The position numbers and the translations under genes are program-made. Source: Symbiodinium sp. CCMP2592 (taxonomy: Eukaryota; Sar; Dinophyceae; Suessiales; Symbiodiniaceae). From it: DNA of 64,000 nt. How positions within the stretch are numbered: the stretch's first letter is position 1; each line of letters starts with the position of its first letter. Shown here one piece after another: positions 48,081-60,037 of this stretch. The notes under the pieces were generated by a model that was not told the origin of the DNA, made no database searches, and saw only the letters and a list, made by a program, of their open reading frames with translations. The stretch is taken from the NCBI GenBank assembly GCA_905221615.1, contig CAJNDT010001269.1, forward strand, positions 979,565-1,043,564, given 5' to 3'.

Positions 48081-48295
48081 CATTGATACTCATTTTCTTG
48101 AGTATAAAGTCACGCACGAAGATGAGCAGCCTGTATAGGGGAACACGAACATTTCTAATTTCAGCGTCTACGATTGTAGATGGCTGATGTTGCACAGAAA
48201 CAGCAGCGAGACACATTCAGAGGTTGTGAGAACACACGCAAGCAATGAGCAGCCAGGGCGCAGGGTTCGTCTATAGGGAGCGGGGCTACCATATA

Positions 48296-48310
48296 CATTT
48301 ATATATATGT

Positions 48311-48380
<70 letters not shown>

Positions 48381-48381
48381 G

Positions 48382-48416
<35 letters not shown>

Positions 48417-48440
48417 GTATGTGTGTGTATGTGTATAATG
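48296..48440. repeat. (TATACA)n hexamer microsatellite
   Basis: About 12 units of ATATAC followed by TA and TATG runs. Overlapping ORFs are repeat artefacts. Confidence 0.95.
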
Positions 48441-48623
48441 ATATATACACAAACTGTCGGTCGGTTAGTCGGTCGGTACGAAGGTCGGTTCTTAGATGGG
48501 TACGCCCCGTGCGTCATACATATCTGTGTTTTTCTATGGTTTTTGCGAACGGACTGCGATGCCTTGTCAAGTTCTAAGGTGTCACTATAAGAGCTGTGAG
48601 CAAGACCGTGTAAAGTGCAAGAG

Positions 48624-48677
48624 AAGGGGGCACGCTACGCGTCCCTCGACTCTAAGGGGGCACGCTACGCGTCCCTC
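48624..48677. repeat. Two tandem 24-base direct repeats, period 30
   Basis: The unit with core CACGCTACGCGTCCCTC occurs at 48624-48647 and 48654-48677. The location about 400 bases upstream of Copia-2 gag fits a promoter or LTR region, but this is inference. Confidence 0.7.
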
Positions 48678-48711
48678 ATCTTTACCTTTCTATGTGACCG
48701 CCCACGCAACG

Positions 48712-48722
48712 TTTGGCTCAAG
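48712..48722 (+). other. Possible relic of the dinoflagellate spliced leader
   Basis: TTTGGCTCAAG equals the last 11 bases of the 22-base spliced leader that dinoflagellates add to mRNAs. Upstream bases do not match the full leader. An 11-base match by chance in 64 kb is uncommon but possible. Confidence 0.3.
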
Positions 48723-49033
48723 TCAATGCCCATAGCTAAGTGCTATAAGTGTCTTCTATCCTGAGCAATCAGAGCTATCCCGTTGCACAGACGAACCGCC
48801 GCCGGCAGTGAGTGCAAAAGGAACGGCCGCCGGTTCTGCCTGCATAGGCTTGCACGTGTGGAAGAGAGAGACAGGGTCCAGTCTGTGGAGAGTGCAAGCC
48901 AGCCACACCTACATTCATTACAGCTCTGGTGGGGAGAGCAGCAACCTAGTCGAGATCAATCCCCACGCAGGTTATCAGCCGTACGCGGCTCTGCCTTTCT
49001 ACAGCAACGACTACTTGATCTACTACGACCACA

Positions 49034-52000
49034 ATGAACTCGGGATCAAGCCAAGATACGACAATGACTTTCGGTGCCGATGTGGCAGCGCCAGCCGTTG
49101 GTGAGTCAACAGCTGATGACACAGTGGTGCAATCCGTTGATAGCTCCACGGAAGATGACAAAGGTCAATCTTCTGCGCTTGCCATTGCAAAGGCAGTTCC
49201 CAAGGTGAAAGCAAAGAGTCTACCAAGAGCATCTACGCCTTCGCGTCCGACATCCACAGGTTCGAGGACGGGCAAGGCTCCCGAACGACGAGCCGAAGCG
49301 TCTGGTTTTCAGGCACCTCGGACTACGTCCAGGGCCAAGGACAAAGGAGTGAAGACCTTGGAAAAGAAGTCAAGACCATCATCTTCGAGAAGCTCTTCAG
49401 CACGATCAAGGACTTCGGCTACTCGTGGGCGTGACAAGTCCATGACTTGGAATCGGATGGTTACCAACCAACCACGCGATGCTGACGATCTGGATATGAC
49501 TCTGGACACTATCCCAGCACGTGGTGATGCGTCATCGGTGGCCACGCCAGCCATAGCCGATGGTCCGAATGCTTATCAGGAGCTGACGATTTCGCAACAG
49601 TTCGAAGCATCGAACCTTGCACAGCAGATGTACTATCGCAGTCAGATGCAAGAATACGAAGGAGTCGTCCAGACCCTGATGGACAAGATCAAGGAGATGC
49701 AACAAGAAGATGAAGGATCTGGAATTCGCATTGAAGAATTGGAACGACAACGTGACCATGCATGCTTAGCCATGAGGCACATCAACAATGTCAATCAGGA
49801 GATGAAGCGGGACTATGAAACAGCTTTGTTTCGCATGGATGAACAGAACTCTGCTCAACAACGTCAAGCACATGCCGTTGCCGAGGAGTTAGCGCAACAG
49901 CTACACGTGTTCCGCACGGAAGCAGCCACTAACTTTGTGCAGTTGGAGGCAAGAGCGCAAGGCGATGGTGAGCTTATGGCACGTGAGTATGAGAGTCTGA
50001 CTCATGAACTTCATGAACATGCCAGAGAGAACTTGGTCCTCCGGTCAAACACAGCAAGTTCGGAACAAGCCTTACAAGCAATGCAGGAACGATTCCACTT
50101 GGGCAAGAACCAGGAGTTGCGGGCCGTGAACGAGATCCAAGGGCTAGCTGGAAACAGCGCAGCCATTGATCAAGAACGACTTCGGCTTCGCGAACGTCTT
50201 GGTGAAGAGGAAGAGTACCGCAAAATGGCTGTGAAGAGGATGCAAGATGCAGAGGACCGACTTCATCAGAATGAAGATCATGCAAGGCGAGCATTGCCTA
50301 CCTTGCACGACGAGCTGAGTGAACTCAGGAAAACGCTCAAAGCACAGGAAGATCTTCAAGCGAGGACACGCAGCGAATTGGAGGCAGCGCGAAACTCCAA
50401 TTACGGAGGAGCGACACGGCCTTCAAGCATGCCCATGTCTTCGAGGACTACTGAGTCTGGCTGGGAGCACGTAGGAAAGGAAGTAGTGCCTGCATTTTCC
50501 GTAGGAGGTGAGGTACGATCCCCTGAAATACGGTCCCCAAGTCAAGTTAGTCCAGTCGCCAAAGAGAAGTTCGCATTCTCGGAATCGGACAAGGGCAAGA
50601 ACCTTGTGATGGATGGAATTCCATTCACCGGTGGAAACTTCTTCACTGGCCGCAGTTCAATGCCAATCGTGGCGGATGCAATGCCCGAGCACTACGTGCC
50701 AGGTATTAGCAGCCCAGCACTCGCGCGTTCCACGCCTAGTGCAGCCACTTTGTTCGGCATACCAAGCGGATTTCATGGGAAAAGTGATGCGGCAGCCGTG
50801 CGTGATCGACAGCTACGCGAACTCTTGGAGGATCGCGGGATGTTGGGATCGAAGTCCACAGCATCTGCCAGCTCCTCAAGACCTGTTGGTGTCGACGGCA
50901 TTATCGCATCTACGAAGGGCAACGACCTCATTGGTCCCCCTGTCGCCTATGACGATTCCATCCATGAGGCAAGGAGGCGTCAGATCGAGAAAGAGGTCGC
51001 GGAACGGTACGAAGAGAAGATTGCCGATCTGCGAAGCGAAGTACTCAAGGCCCAGAAAGCCGAACAGCGTCTCAGAGCTGATCGTGATGAGTGGAGATTA
51101 TTCGCTGAAACGATTCAGGAGGATAATGGAGACGATGACGGTGACGAAGCTGGCGACGAGAATGAAGATGGAGAGCATGAGGAAGGAACCGGCACGGGGT
51201 ATGACCCTCCTGACCCGCCTGATGATGATGATGATAAGAAGAGGAGCGGTGGAGGCAAACCTGAATCGGATCCTGGCTCTCATGCGCGTGATCCTGATGG
51301 AGACGCAGATCCTGAAGTCACGGAGGTGAGGATTTCCAGGAGGGAGGCCGACAAAGTGACCGTTCCTCCATGGCCTACTCTCACTCACCTCAACAACTGG
51401 CGATCTGTATGCACGGCGAATGTCTTAGGAGCATCAGCCGATCCAAATCATGAGGATTGGATGTTATGGCTGGCACCTGCATTCAACCCATTCCCAGATG
51501 TCGAAGCACTGAACGATTCAGGACACAAGAAGTTCAAGAGCGTAGACGTCAAACTGGGGATCGCTATGGTCGCAATGCTACGCGCTGGTGGTGACAAATC
51601 TGCTGATCTGTACCTGGAGGTAAACCGGAAGGCCAATGATTACATCAGCAGGCCCGAAGGGAAGATCATCAAAGGACGACAAATCATTGCGATGATGTAT
51701 GAAAGTTTTCGAACGCATGATCGTCTCGACATGATCATCACTCTCGAGTATCTGGTGAAACTCCAGTACCAAGGCGACAACAAGCTTCATACGTTCAAGC
51801 AGACGTGGTTGGAAGTTCTGGGACGGATGAGGCCAGAAGACATACCATCCAAAACTGCTCTCCGTGATTGCTTGTACAGCAAGATCAAGGACTCGCCCGC
51901 AATGAAGATGGAGTTGGGCATGCACTACGAACACTTGCCCTACAATCATGAAGACCGATCGTATGACAATTTGATGAAGATCATTGACCGTACCATCATG

Positions 52001-52600
52001 CGGAGACGAGAACAATCAAATCTCACTCAGACCCAAATTGGCTTGCGCCAGATGCTTGAGGGCAAGGATTTGCTTGCTGCACCGGCCAAGGTACCTGAGA
52101 AACCAACGCCTAACGCAGCTCCATCCGCAAAGGTCAAGGCTTCGCCGACCAAGCGGATAAAGCAACACCTGTACTACCTCAAAGCAAAGCGAAGAGTCAT
52201 GCGAAGACCAAGCCAAAGCCCAAGAAGAAGACGAGGAGTGAGTCAGCGGACAACAGAGGTGACAAGAGCAAGAAGCAAATCCGCTGCAAGTTCCATTTCA
52301 CAGATGCAGGGTGTCGAAATGCTGACAAGTGCCCATTCAGTCACTCGAAGAAGACTCCAGAGCGACCCTTTACGCCGAGGACGAGAACTCCAAGTCCATC
52401 TGGAGGAGGAGGAAACAGGATATGCTACTCGTTCAAGAACACAGGTTCGTGCTCAAGAGAGAATTGTCCTTTCAAGCATGAGGCAGCAGCTACCCCAGCT
52501 CCGGAACCAAAGGCAAAGGCTAAAGCCAAATCCGAAGCGAAGGCAGCTCCAGCAAAGCCGAATGCCAAGGCCAAGGCGCTCCCTGCGGCACCCGCCATAA
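49034..52600 (+). CDS. Copia-2 gag-like protein (first frame)
   Basis: 1188 codons from ATG 49034. In order: a Ser/Arg/Lys-rich region, a long coiled coil of about 250 residues (for example IRIEELERQRDHACLAMRHI and QQRQAHAVAEELAQQLHVF), a second charged coil, an acidic Asp/Pro linker (PPDPPDDDDDKK) and a gag core with VPPWPTLTHLNNWRSV and LLWL-type blocks up to about 52100. After about 52150 this frame becomes Arg/Ser nonsense, while frame 1 carries two zinc fingers and continues into pol. The true product is therefore probably a Gag-Pol fusion by a -1 shift near 52111-52260, or the copy has an indel there. Large coiled coils are unusual in copia gag. Confidence 0.75.
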   Translation: MNSGSSQDTTMTFGADVAAPAVGESTADDTVVQSVDSSTEDDKGQSSALAIAKAVPKVKAKSLPRASTPSRPTSTGSRTGKAPERRAEASGFQAPRTTSRAKDKGVKTLEKKSRPSSSRSSSARSRTSATRGRDKSMTWNRMVTNQPRDADDLDMTLDTIPARGDASSVATPAIADGPNAYQELTISQQFEASNLAQQMYYRSQMQEYEGVVQTLMDKIKEMQQEDEGSGIRIEELERQRDHACLAMRHINNVNQEMKRDYETALFRMDEQNSAQQRQAHAVAEELAQQLHVFRTEAATNFVQLEARAQGDGELMAREYESLTHELHEHARENLVLRSNTASSEQALQAMQERFHLGKNQELRAVNEIQGLAGNSAAIDQERLRLRERLGEEEEYRKMAVKRMQDAEDRLHQNEDHARRALPTLHDELSELRKTLKAQEDLQARTRSELEAARNSNYGGATRPSSMPMSSRTTESGWEHVGKEVVPAFSVGGEVRSPEIRSPSQVSPVAKEKFAFSESDKGKNLVMDGIPFTGGNFFTGRSSMPIVADAMPEHYVPGISSPALARSTPSAATLFGIPSGFHGKSDAAAVRDRQLRELLEDRGMLGSKSTASASSSRPVGVDGIIASTKGNDLIGPPVAYDDSIHEARRRQIEKEVAERYEEKIADLRSEVLKAQKAEQRLRADRDEWRLFAETIQEDNGDDDGDEAGDENEDGEHEEGTGTGYDPPDPPDDDDDKKRSGGGKPESDPGSHARDPDGDADPEVTEVRISRREADKVTVPPWPTLTHLNNWRSVCTANVLGASADPNHEDWMLWLAPAFNPFPDVEALNDSGHKKFKSVDVKLGIAMVAMLRAGGDKSADLYLEVNRKANDYISRPEGKIIKGRQIIAMMYESFRTHDRLDMIITLEYLVKLQYQGDNKLHTFKQTWLEVLGRMRPEDIPSKTALRDCLYSKIKDSPAMKMELGMHYEHLPYNHEDRSYDNLMKIIDRTIMRRREQSNLTQTQIGLRQMLEGKDLLAAPAKVPEKPTPNAAPSAKVKASPTKRIKQHLYYLKAKRRVMRRPSQSPRRRRGVSQRTTEVTRARSKSAASSISQMQGVEMLTSAHSVTRRRLQSDPLRRGRELQVHLEEEETGYATRSRTQVRAQERIVLSSMRQQLPQLRNQRQRLKPNPKRRQLQQSRMPRPRRSLRHPP

Positions 52601-55600
52601 GATTGTGCCGAAGGTGGAATCCATCAGCCCCGGCGATATGGAAGCGATCTTCAAGACAAGATGAGGAGGAGTCAGATTGTCCATCCGTTGACAGCGACGC
52701 TGATTCGGATTGTTCAACAGACGACGAATCCTCGGGACCGACTACGTCGACCCGAAAAGAGATCAAGCGTAATGTGACATTCGCCGATGACGTGAAGTTC
52801 ATTTCTTCGTGTCCTAGAAGATCGAAGAAGGACAAAGAGCGGAAGGTGAAGTACGTCGACATGGAAGCGCTTGTCAACGATGAGGATCGCGCCGTGAATT
52901 TGGAATTCGCCAAGCACAAAGCGAGATTGAGGGCACAGATTATGAGAGACATGGTTGACGACGATGATGATCAATGCGGAGATCGAGTTTCATTCGTACG
53001 AATCCCAGGAACGTCTCGGGTGGAAGAAGTCTCCTTCTACGACGGTGAGGATTCCATCGTTGAGCGTGAACTCGATGCTGCACACAGCAAGCGGATCATC
53101 AATCAAGGTGTATGCAAATGCATGGTTCAACCAGTCATCCTCAAGAAGAAGATCAAGTTTCTCATGGACACTGGGTGTGGCCATGACCTCATATCTCAGA
53201 AGAAGATCGAGAAGCATAGTCTTGAGACACTCGTGACTCCAGAGCCCATATCATTTCAGACAGCAAATGGAATCACCGATACCGATCTTGTGTCGAATTT
53301 CCAGACTGAGTCGTTCGAGGAACCGATCAACGCTTACGTGTTGGACGACACACCATCGGTGCTTTCCATAGGCAAGAGATGCATGAACTTCAACTACGGG
53401 TTTGTGTGGCCACCCGGAAGGGAACCATTCATGATCAACCCGCAGGGCAAGAGGATATCTCTGTTCGTGAACGGTGACATCCCGTACATTCGCGCCGGGA
53501 GTTCCAAGTCACTTGTTCATGATGATCCGGAGGCCAAAGCGATCACCGAAATCTTCAAGAGTGTGCTAACCGCGGGTGATGTTGACGTCAGTGTCGCAGC
53601 TGCCGCTGAAGCTGCACCGAGCGAGATTGAAGCAGAAGAAGAAGGTGACGATCATGAACGACCTCCTGATCCTGAACCCCAAGAACCTCCTATAGAAGAA
53701 GTGCCAGAGTCCGAGGCCGGACGACCTCCGGACGACGACGAAGGAAAAGGAGTGGGTGAAATTCCATTGGACGGTGACGATGAGGTGATCATTGATGTGG
53801 AAGGCGACGGTGCGCCGAGCCGCAAGGCCAGAGTCGGAACACTGAAAGCCGAAGCCAAGACGTTGGCACATCTGTGTACTCATCGCTACCGCAATCCATA
53901 TTGCGAATCGTGCATACGCGCGAAGATGAAGCACTTGCGGACACAACGAGGTGCGTTTCAACGTGTGATCAAACACTGGGGAGATCTTGTGACGTTCGAC
54001 TTCCTCGATATGCGCAAGGCCGCCGAAGCAGGTATCGGACTCGATGATGGAGCACGTGAAGTTCTAGTCATCAGAGACATCGCCACCAAAATGATCGCAG
54101 CGATTCCCACGGCTTCAAGGAGCACTGACGAGGTCGTCATGGCCATCAGACGCCTAATGGGAAGACGCAAGATTCATATGGCGTATAGTGATGAAGCACC
54201 AGAGTTCGATTCAGCTATGGCGCAGTTGAAGATCGTGATAGATCATTCCCTTCCAGGGAAACCCAGTAACAATTCACTCGCTGAACGATCAAATCAAGAA
54301 GTGATCAACACAGTCGCAGCATCCATGCTACACGCCGGATTACCCGCCCAATACTGGTCTTTTGCGCTGAATTGCGTGATGCAGAACCTCAACATCGAAG
54401 ACGTGGAGGGCGACGGTGATTCAGCATGGAAACGTATGACTGGAAAGGACTTCGAGGGAAAAGCCATACCCTTTGGGGCCAAAGTCTTCTTCAAGCCTAC
54501 GGATACAAGGCCGAAGACATATGGCAACAAGTTCGATCCAAAGGGGATCCCAGGCATTTTCGCCGGATACATCATCACTGCTGGTCAAGGATGGTCCAAG
54601 AAGTATCGCGTGTGGGACATGAAGGAATTTGCCAATGCGAACTTGTCGATGGACGCATCTGTTCCCAGAAAGTTGATGAGACCGTACGAGACAGAAGTTA
54701 TCTACTTCCCAGAGGAGATAACGTTTCCCCTGAAAGCCGAGTACGAGAGGATGAACTCAACCATTGAGGGACTAAGGGACAACGTTGACCTTGCTGGCAA
54801 GGAGATAAAAGACGTCGATGACGGGGATGACGGTCCGCCTGGAGGAAATGGTGGCAACGGGGATGATGATGATCAAGATGGTCTTCTTCCTCCACCGGAT
54901 CCCGGAGAAGATCCCGACTTACAGGACATAGATCCATCTGACATAGAGACGGAGCCGCCTGGCGAAGTCTTCAAGTCAGCAGAACATGAAGCTATTGATG
55001 CTATAGGAGACAAAAGACTCGAAGAACTAGACGAAGAACTAGGTCTACGTGCAGCACCGCCTCCTTCTGAACCAAAGGTCACTGGAAAAGATCGACGATC
55101 GCCCCGCGAAGTCGGTCCAACCGGTAGACTCATCCCCGAAGGAGACATCGAAGAACCTGGAGAGATTATCAAGATCTTGAAAGAAAAGAAGTTGGCTCCC
55201 GAGGAGATTGAACATTGGAGTACGGGGAAGAAAGGGGACGGCATTGTATATCTCACCGATGATGGTGAAGCCTGCAAGATCGACAAAAGGGGAGTTCCGT
55301 ACAAGATCCGAAGTGATGGTCGACGAACTCTTCCTACACGGCGACCTATCCATTCCTATTCTCCGGAAGCATGGAAGAAAATGAGCGAAGCGGAGAAGAA
55401 GGCAGCGTACAAGAAAGAAAAGCGAGACAAAGCTCGAGTTGCCAAGAAAGACCGGAAGAAGGCTGTGATAGGAAAGAAGATAGTCACCAAGATTTTGGAC
55501 AACATGATCTTTCCCAAGATTGTTCCATGTGAAGAAATTGATCTGCAACTCAACGTGTCCATTGACGACGACGATGGATGGTCCTGGGCACAATCCTATG

Positions 55601-58600
55601 TGGATCAATACACACAAGAACAATTCTTGGCAGACGTCGTGCCGGCCGTTCCGGCACACATGGTCATGGATGACAACTGGATTCCGTCTATGCCGTGTAC
55701 GACTTCTCACAGAAACGTACATCGGGAAAAGAATCAGGCAGGAGGATCATGCTTCAATGCCATGGTCACTCGACCCGTCACACGCAAGGAGATGGTCAAC
55801 AACCCCAAGGCCATGGAAGCTTTCATGAAAGAATGGAAGGGATTGTGGGACCAAGAGGTGTTTGATTTCTCAACTACGCGTGAATATGACGACGTCGTCG
55901 CTGAGGCAAAGAAGAAAGGTGAGAAAGTACATATGGCGCGAGTACATGGACTGATATACGAGAAGAACTATCAGCTCAAAGAGGACGATCCTGCCAGGAA
56001 GTTCAAAGGGCGAGGTGTACTACTCGGTGATCAGGTCAAAGACCAGAACATGGAAGCCGCATTGTTTCAGGATTTGGGGAATTCCCCGGCTACGTTTGAC
56101 GCCTCACGGTGGGCAGATTATTACGGATGCCTTCCTGGCAACGATGTCCAGATGGCGGATGCTATCCAAGCATACATTCAGGCGAGACTATCGGGCACTC
56201 CATGTTGGGTTGAACTGCCTGATGAAGCCTGGCATCCATCTGCGAAACGGCATAAATTCCGTAGGCCTGTGTGTCGCCTGATCAAAGCTCTGTATGGACA
56301 TCCTGACGCAGGAACCATGTGGGAACAACATTGCCATACCGCGGTACAGAAAGTAGGATTCAAGCCGATTGGCGACGAGTGGCCATCATTGTATTTCCAC
56401 CCGCAAATGAAGCTCTTACTTGTCATCTACGTGGATGATCTCAAGATGGCAGGACCCAAAGAGAATCTACCCAAGGGTTGGGACATGCTGCGCCAAGAAC
56501 TCCGATTGGAAGAAGAAACGCCACTAGGTTTGTATCTGGGTTGTCGCATCTCCAAGGGCGAGGCAACGTTGCATGACAAAACGAAGGTGCAGACCGTTAC
56601 CTACGACATGGAGACGTACCTGGACATGACAGTCAAGAAGTACTGCGACGTGACTGGGTTCGATCCGACAAAATTCAAGACGGTACCATCGCCGAGTCCG
56701 GCTGAGGAGACTAAGAATCACCCAGCTCGCGCTCCGGCACAGTCAGGTAAAAGCCATCGATGCACGTGGTGTGGACACACCATGCCTGTTGATAAGGACG
56801 GTCGGCTTGTTCCGCCTCCACCTATTCCCAAGGCGCCAGAGGAAGAGGAGATCAACGAGGCTAATCGCGGCGCACTTGCTCCGCAGGCAGCAAGCATTCT
56901 CATGAAATTGCTTTATGCCGCGCGCATTTGCCGCTTTGATCTTCTGCGCAGTATCAACAATCTCGCACGCAAGATCACGAAATGGACCAAGAAGGAGGAT
57001 GCTCTTCTTCATCATCTCATGGCCTATGTGCACCAGTCCAAACATCACATGATGATTGGATGGGTCGGGAACTCCTTGGAGGACTCGTCCATCGGGCTGT
57101 TTGCAGATGCGGACTATGCAGGTTGTGGAGAAAGTTTGAAATCTACCTCCGGTGCTCATTTGCACATTCAAGGTTCTCACACAAGATTTCCCTTGGCGGG
57201 ACTTAGCAAAAGGCAGGGGTGCTTGAGTCATTCCACACCTGAGGCCGAGATTGTCGCGGCCGACTTTGCCATGTCACGTCTTGGATTGCCTGCTATCACG
57301 TTGTGGCAGCAGCTTGGGGGGCAAGACCCCAACTTCGTCTTCTACGACGACAACCAGACCATGATCGGGGTGATTCGCACGGGCAAGAATCCGACTATGC
57401 GTCACTTGGAACGTACCCACGGCATCTGCATTGGCTGGATGCATTCTATCTTTCAGGAAGGTTACGTTTCTCTTGCCTATGAGGTCACTGCCAAGATGTC
57501 CGCGGACATACACACCAAGTCGTTCAAGGATTCTGTGTCCTGGACACACGCGTGTCAGCTCATCAACATTTTTCCGCCGGCTCTCATTGGCTCCCAAGAG
57601 ATTATGGATCTGATGCGCCCTACTCATACCCAAAGCACGGATGAGAAGGGGCAACAGCATTACTCGTTCAAGAGCGAGGTGCCTTGTTTTCCTTACACGC
57701 AGACGCCGATCCTCCCTCAGGTGTTGTATCGCGCTGGATTGTCGAGTAAGGAAGGCTTGCAAGAACATGACAGTGTGGACCCCATCCTGGTTGTCAAGTT
57801 CCCGCGCATGTTGCGGGGGCCGCCTTCCGCGTTGCCGCCTGGTCGTTACCTTCGGTCGACTTGGATTCTTCGTGAAGGGCAGTGGCACCAGATGGAGGAC
57901 CGTGCTGCTATCCTTGATCAACCGGGCAAGTTCGACCGCTATGTGGAGCGTGCTGTGTTTCAGTACCATCCGGTACGGGGGCATTTGCGCCCCGCCGCTA
58001 TTGCGGACGTCCTTGCGCCGCCGTTTTTGCCTCCTCCTGAACCGCCTTTGGGCCAGTCTTATGTGCGCGCCCTGCCCGCCAAATGGCGAGCGGTGGTTGT
58101 CACACTGGCGCGTGCCATCCATGGGGGGTACCAGGGCTTTACATTGCCTCTTTGTTTCAACGGCCAGTCCAAAAGTCAAGCCTCTCAATTCGGTTATGAC
58201 CAATGGTCGTCAGTGTACGAGGATGTATGGCATGATGCGGCTGAACAGAAAAGGGAATATCAAGGATATGATGGAGCAATTGTGCCTCACGTGGTCAATT
58301 TCGCCGAAAACAAACCCAAGGAGGGCCTGGTGATCCAATTCCTCGACCACGATGGAGGGTTGGTCCATACTTACAAGAATCCTTACAGCCGGTGGAAGTA
58401 CCGTATCACTATCAAAGATGCTCCAAAGGCAGTGACGGTGTGGACATTGGTAGGAGTCGATGAGGAGAACTGGTGGAACGAGTATGCTCCAGGCAAGGAT
58501 TGCATTGCACAGCATGCTCCCGATTCTCACTATGACCCTGGGCTGCAAGTAAATGTTCTGAGTATGGGGCGAGAAGTTGACGACGCCATGTGTGCCTACC

Positions 58601-59925
58601 TCTTCGATGTGGTGGAAGCAAGGAAAAACAACCCTAACTCCGTGATCTTCATTGGTGCAGGGGTGTTAGGCAAGAATTCGTGGCTGAGTCGGAAAATCGC
58701 TGACAACCCTGAAAGGGCCAAATTGCGGACAGACTACCCATGGGGGGAGGTCGTCCAAAGAATTGCGCGCAGAGCGGCATCATGGGGGTTCCAAATCATC
58801 ATCGAAGTACCTCCTCGAGTACCAGTCCAGGAAACCAAGCAGTACAAGGGACTTCAGGAAGATGCCATGTGGAAGAGCATCAAGATCCAAGGATGCACTC
58901 ACGGGCAACGTTATACCTTTCGGGATCCTGTATCTCCCGGAACCGCCGTTGAGCTCGGCTACTGCAAGGATGAATGGGAGTACATTGCCGCAAACGTCGC
59001 GTTGCATCCTAAGTCGTCTGACGTGTGCTCGTCCAAACATTTGCACATGACCGATTCGGACGCTAAGGATCGATCTGATAAATGCGAGTTGACTAGCCAA
59101 ATCTCCAGGAGATTGCTTAAAGCCTTGAAATTTCAGGCAACGGGCGATGGGAGATTGGTAGCCATGCCGTCGAAGGCTGGTGGACGAAAGCCTGACCGCG
59201 TGATCGTTGACCTATGTGGCTTGGGCAATGGCTACGCCGTGCCTAAGTCCACTAAGGGATGCGCTCGCATAACTTGCAAGGAGCTGATTGGCTCTAAGGC
59301 CGATGAGGACAGCCTTATCGGTGCAATGAAGGATGCGTGCCGGAATGACCTGCGCACACCTGTGCTATTCGTGGCATCGCTTTTGCGATCAGGTGCTGGT
59401 CCTGGAAGTAGTGAAGGGGCTTGCGTGGGGGGTGAGAAACGTTCCGGTGGGAAGTACAAGGTTTTCAGAAGTGTCTTGAAATCTCTCAAACGCCTGCTGA
59501 AGAAGTGTGCGGAATTTTCCGACGTCTATTTTTCGCTTGACATGCCTTCTTCATGTTCATGTTGGTCTTGGCCAGAGTTGCATGCTCTTGTTTCAAGTGG
59601 CAAGGTGACGAAGGTTAAGGTTGATGATCATGTTGGTGCTGGTGGCGATGGTGGTGGACGCAGGATCATGTTCTCTAACATGCCTGAAGCGGATCGTTTG
59701 ATGGTGAGACTGGATGATTGCTTGGACCATGAATCGAAGAGCAGTTTGTCGCAGCGCATTGATGTTTCATGGCGGTCGATTGCGAGGAATGTTCGCAGCC
59801 TTGTTCGAGCTCATGTCAGTGTCAGTCACGATGCACATGAATCTGAGGACATTGCATGGCAGCAACATCAGTGTGTAGACGCTGATGAAGGGGCTATTAG
59901 ACAGCCCCAACTAAGGAACAACTAA
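52111..59925 (+). CDS. Copia-2 zinc fingers and pol, with long C-terminal extension
   Basis: Frame 1 is open from 52111; a nominal start at 52603 is TTG and not needed. It begins with two CCCH fingers: CKFHFTDAGCRNADKCPFSH and CYSFKNTGSCSRENCPFKH. Then come protease FLMDTGCGHDL (about 53158-53190), integrase HLCTHRYRNPYCESC, core Asp at TFDFLD and YSDEAPEF, Glu at NSLAERSNQ, RT with KALYGHPDAGTMWEQH and catalytic YVDD (56428-56439), and RNase H FADADYAG, STPEAEIVAADF and DDNQT, ending about 57529. All catalytic residues I can check are present. The last 800 residues or so (57530-59925) have no family I can name. Confidence 0.85.
57530..59925 (+). other. C-terminal extension of Copia-2 pol, unknown domains
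   Basis: About 800 residues after RNase H. Segment 1 (about 58060-59060) includes VIFIGAGVLGKNSWLSRKIA and WGFQIIIEVPPRVPV, looking like an alpha/beta fold. Segment 2 (about 59190-59700) includes RVIVDLCGLGNGYAVP, TPVLFVASLL and VYFSLDMPSSCSCWSWPEL. The frame has no stop and codon use matches pol, so it is likely translated. I cannot assign a function. Confidence 0.6.
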
Positions 59926-60037
59926 GGTCTGACCGGACGGATCGGGGAAGGGTGCCTCTTACGGAGAACCCGGAACCGTGAAGTCGAGTAGGGTGTAGGG
60001 ACTTCTCTCCTACGGAGGAAGGACCGAACCCCGAGCC

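Noticed and set aside
52603-52606. Start of Copia-2 pol at 52603
   Set aside because: The codon is TTG and the same frame is open and coding (zinc fingers) for about 490 bases upstream.
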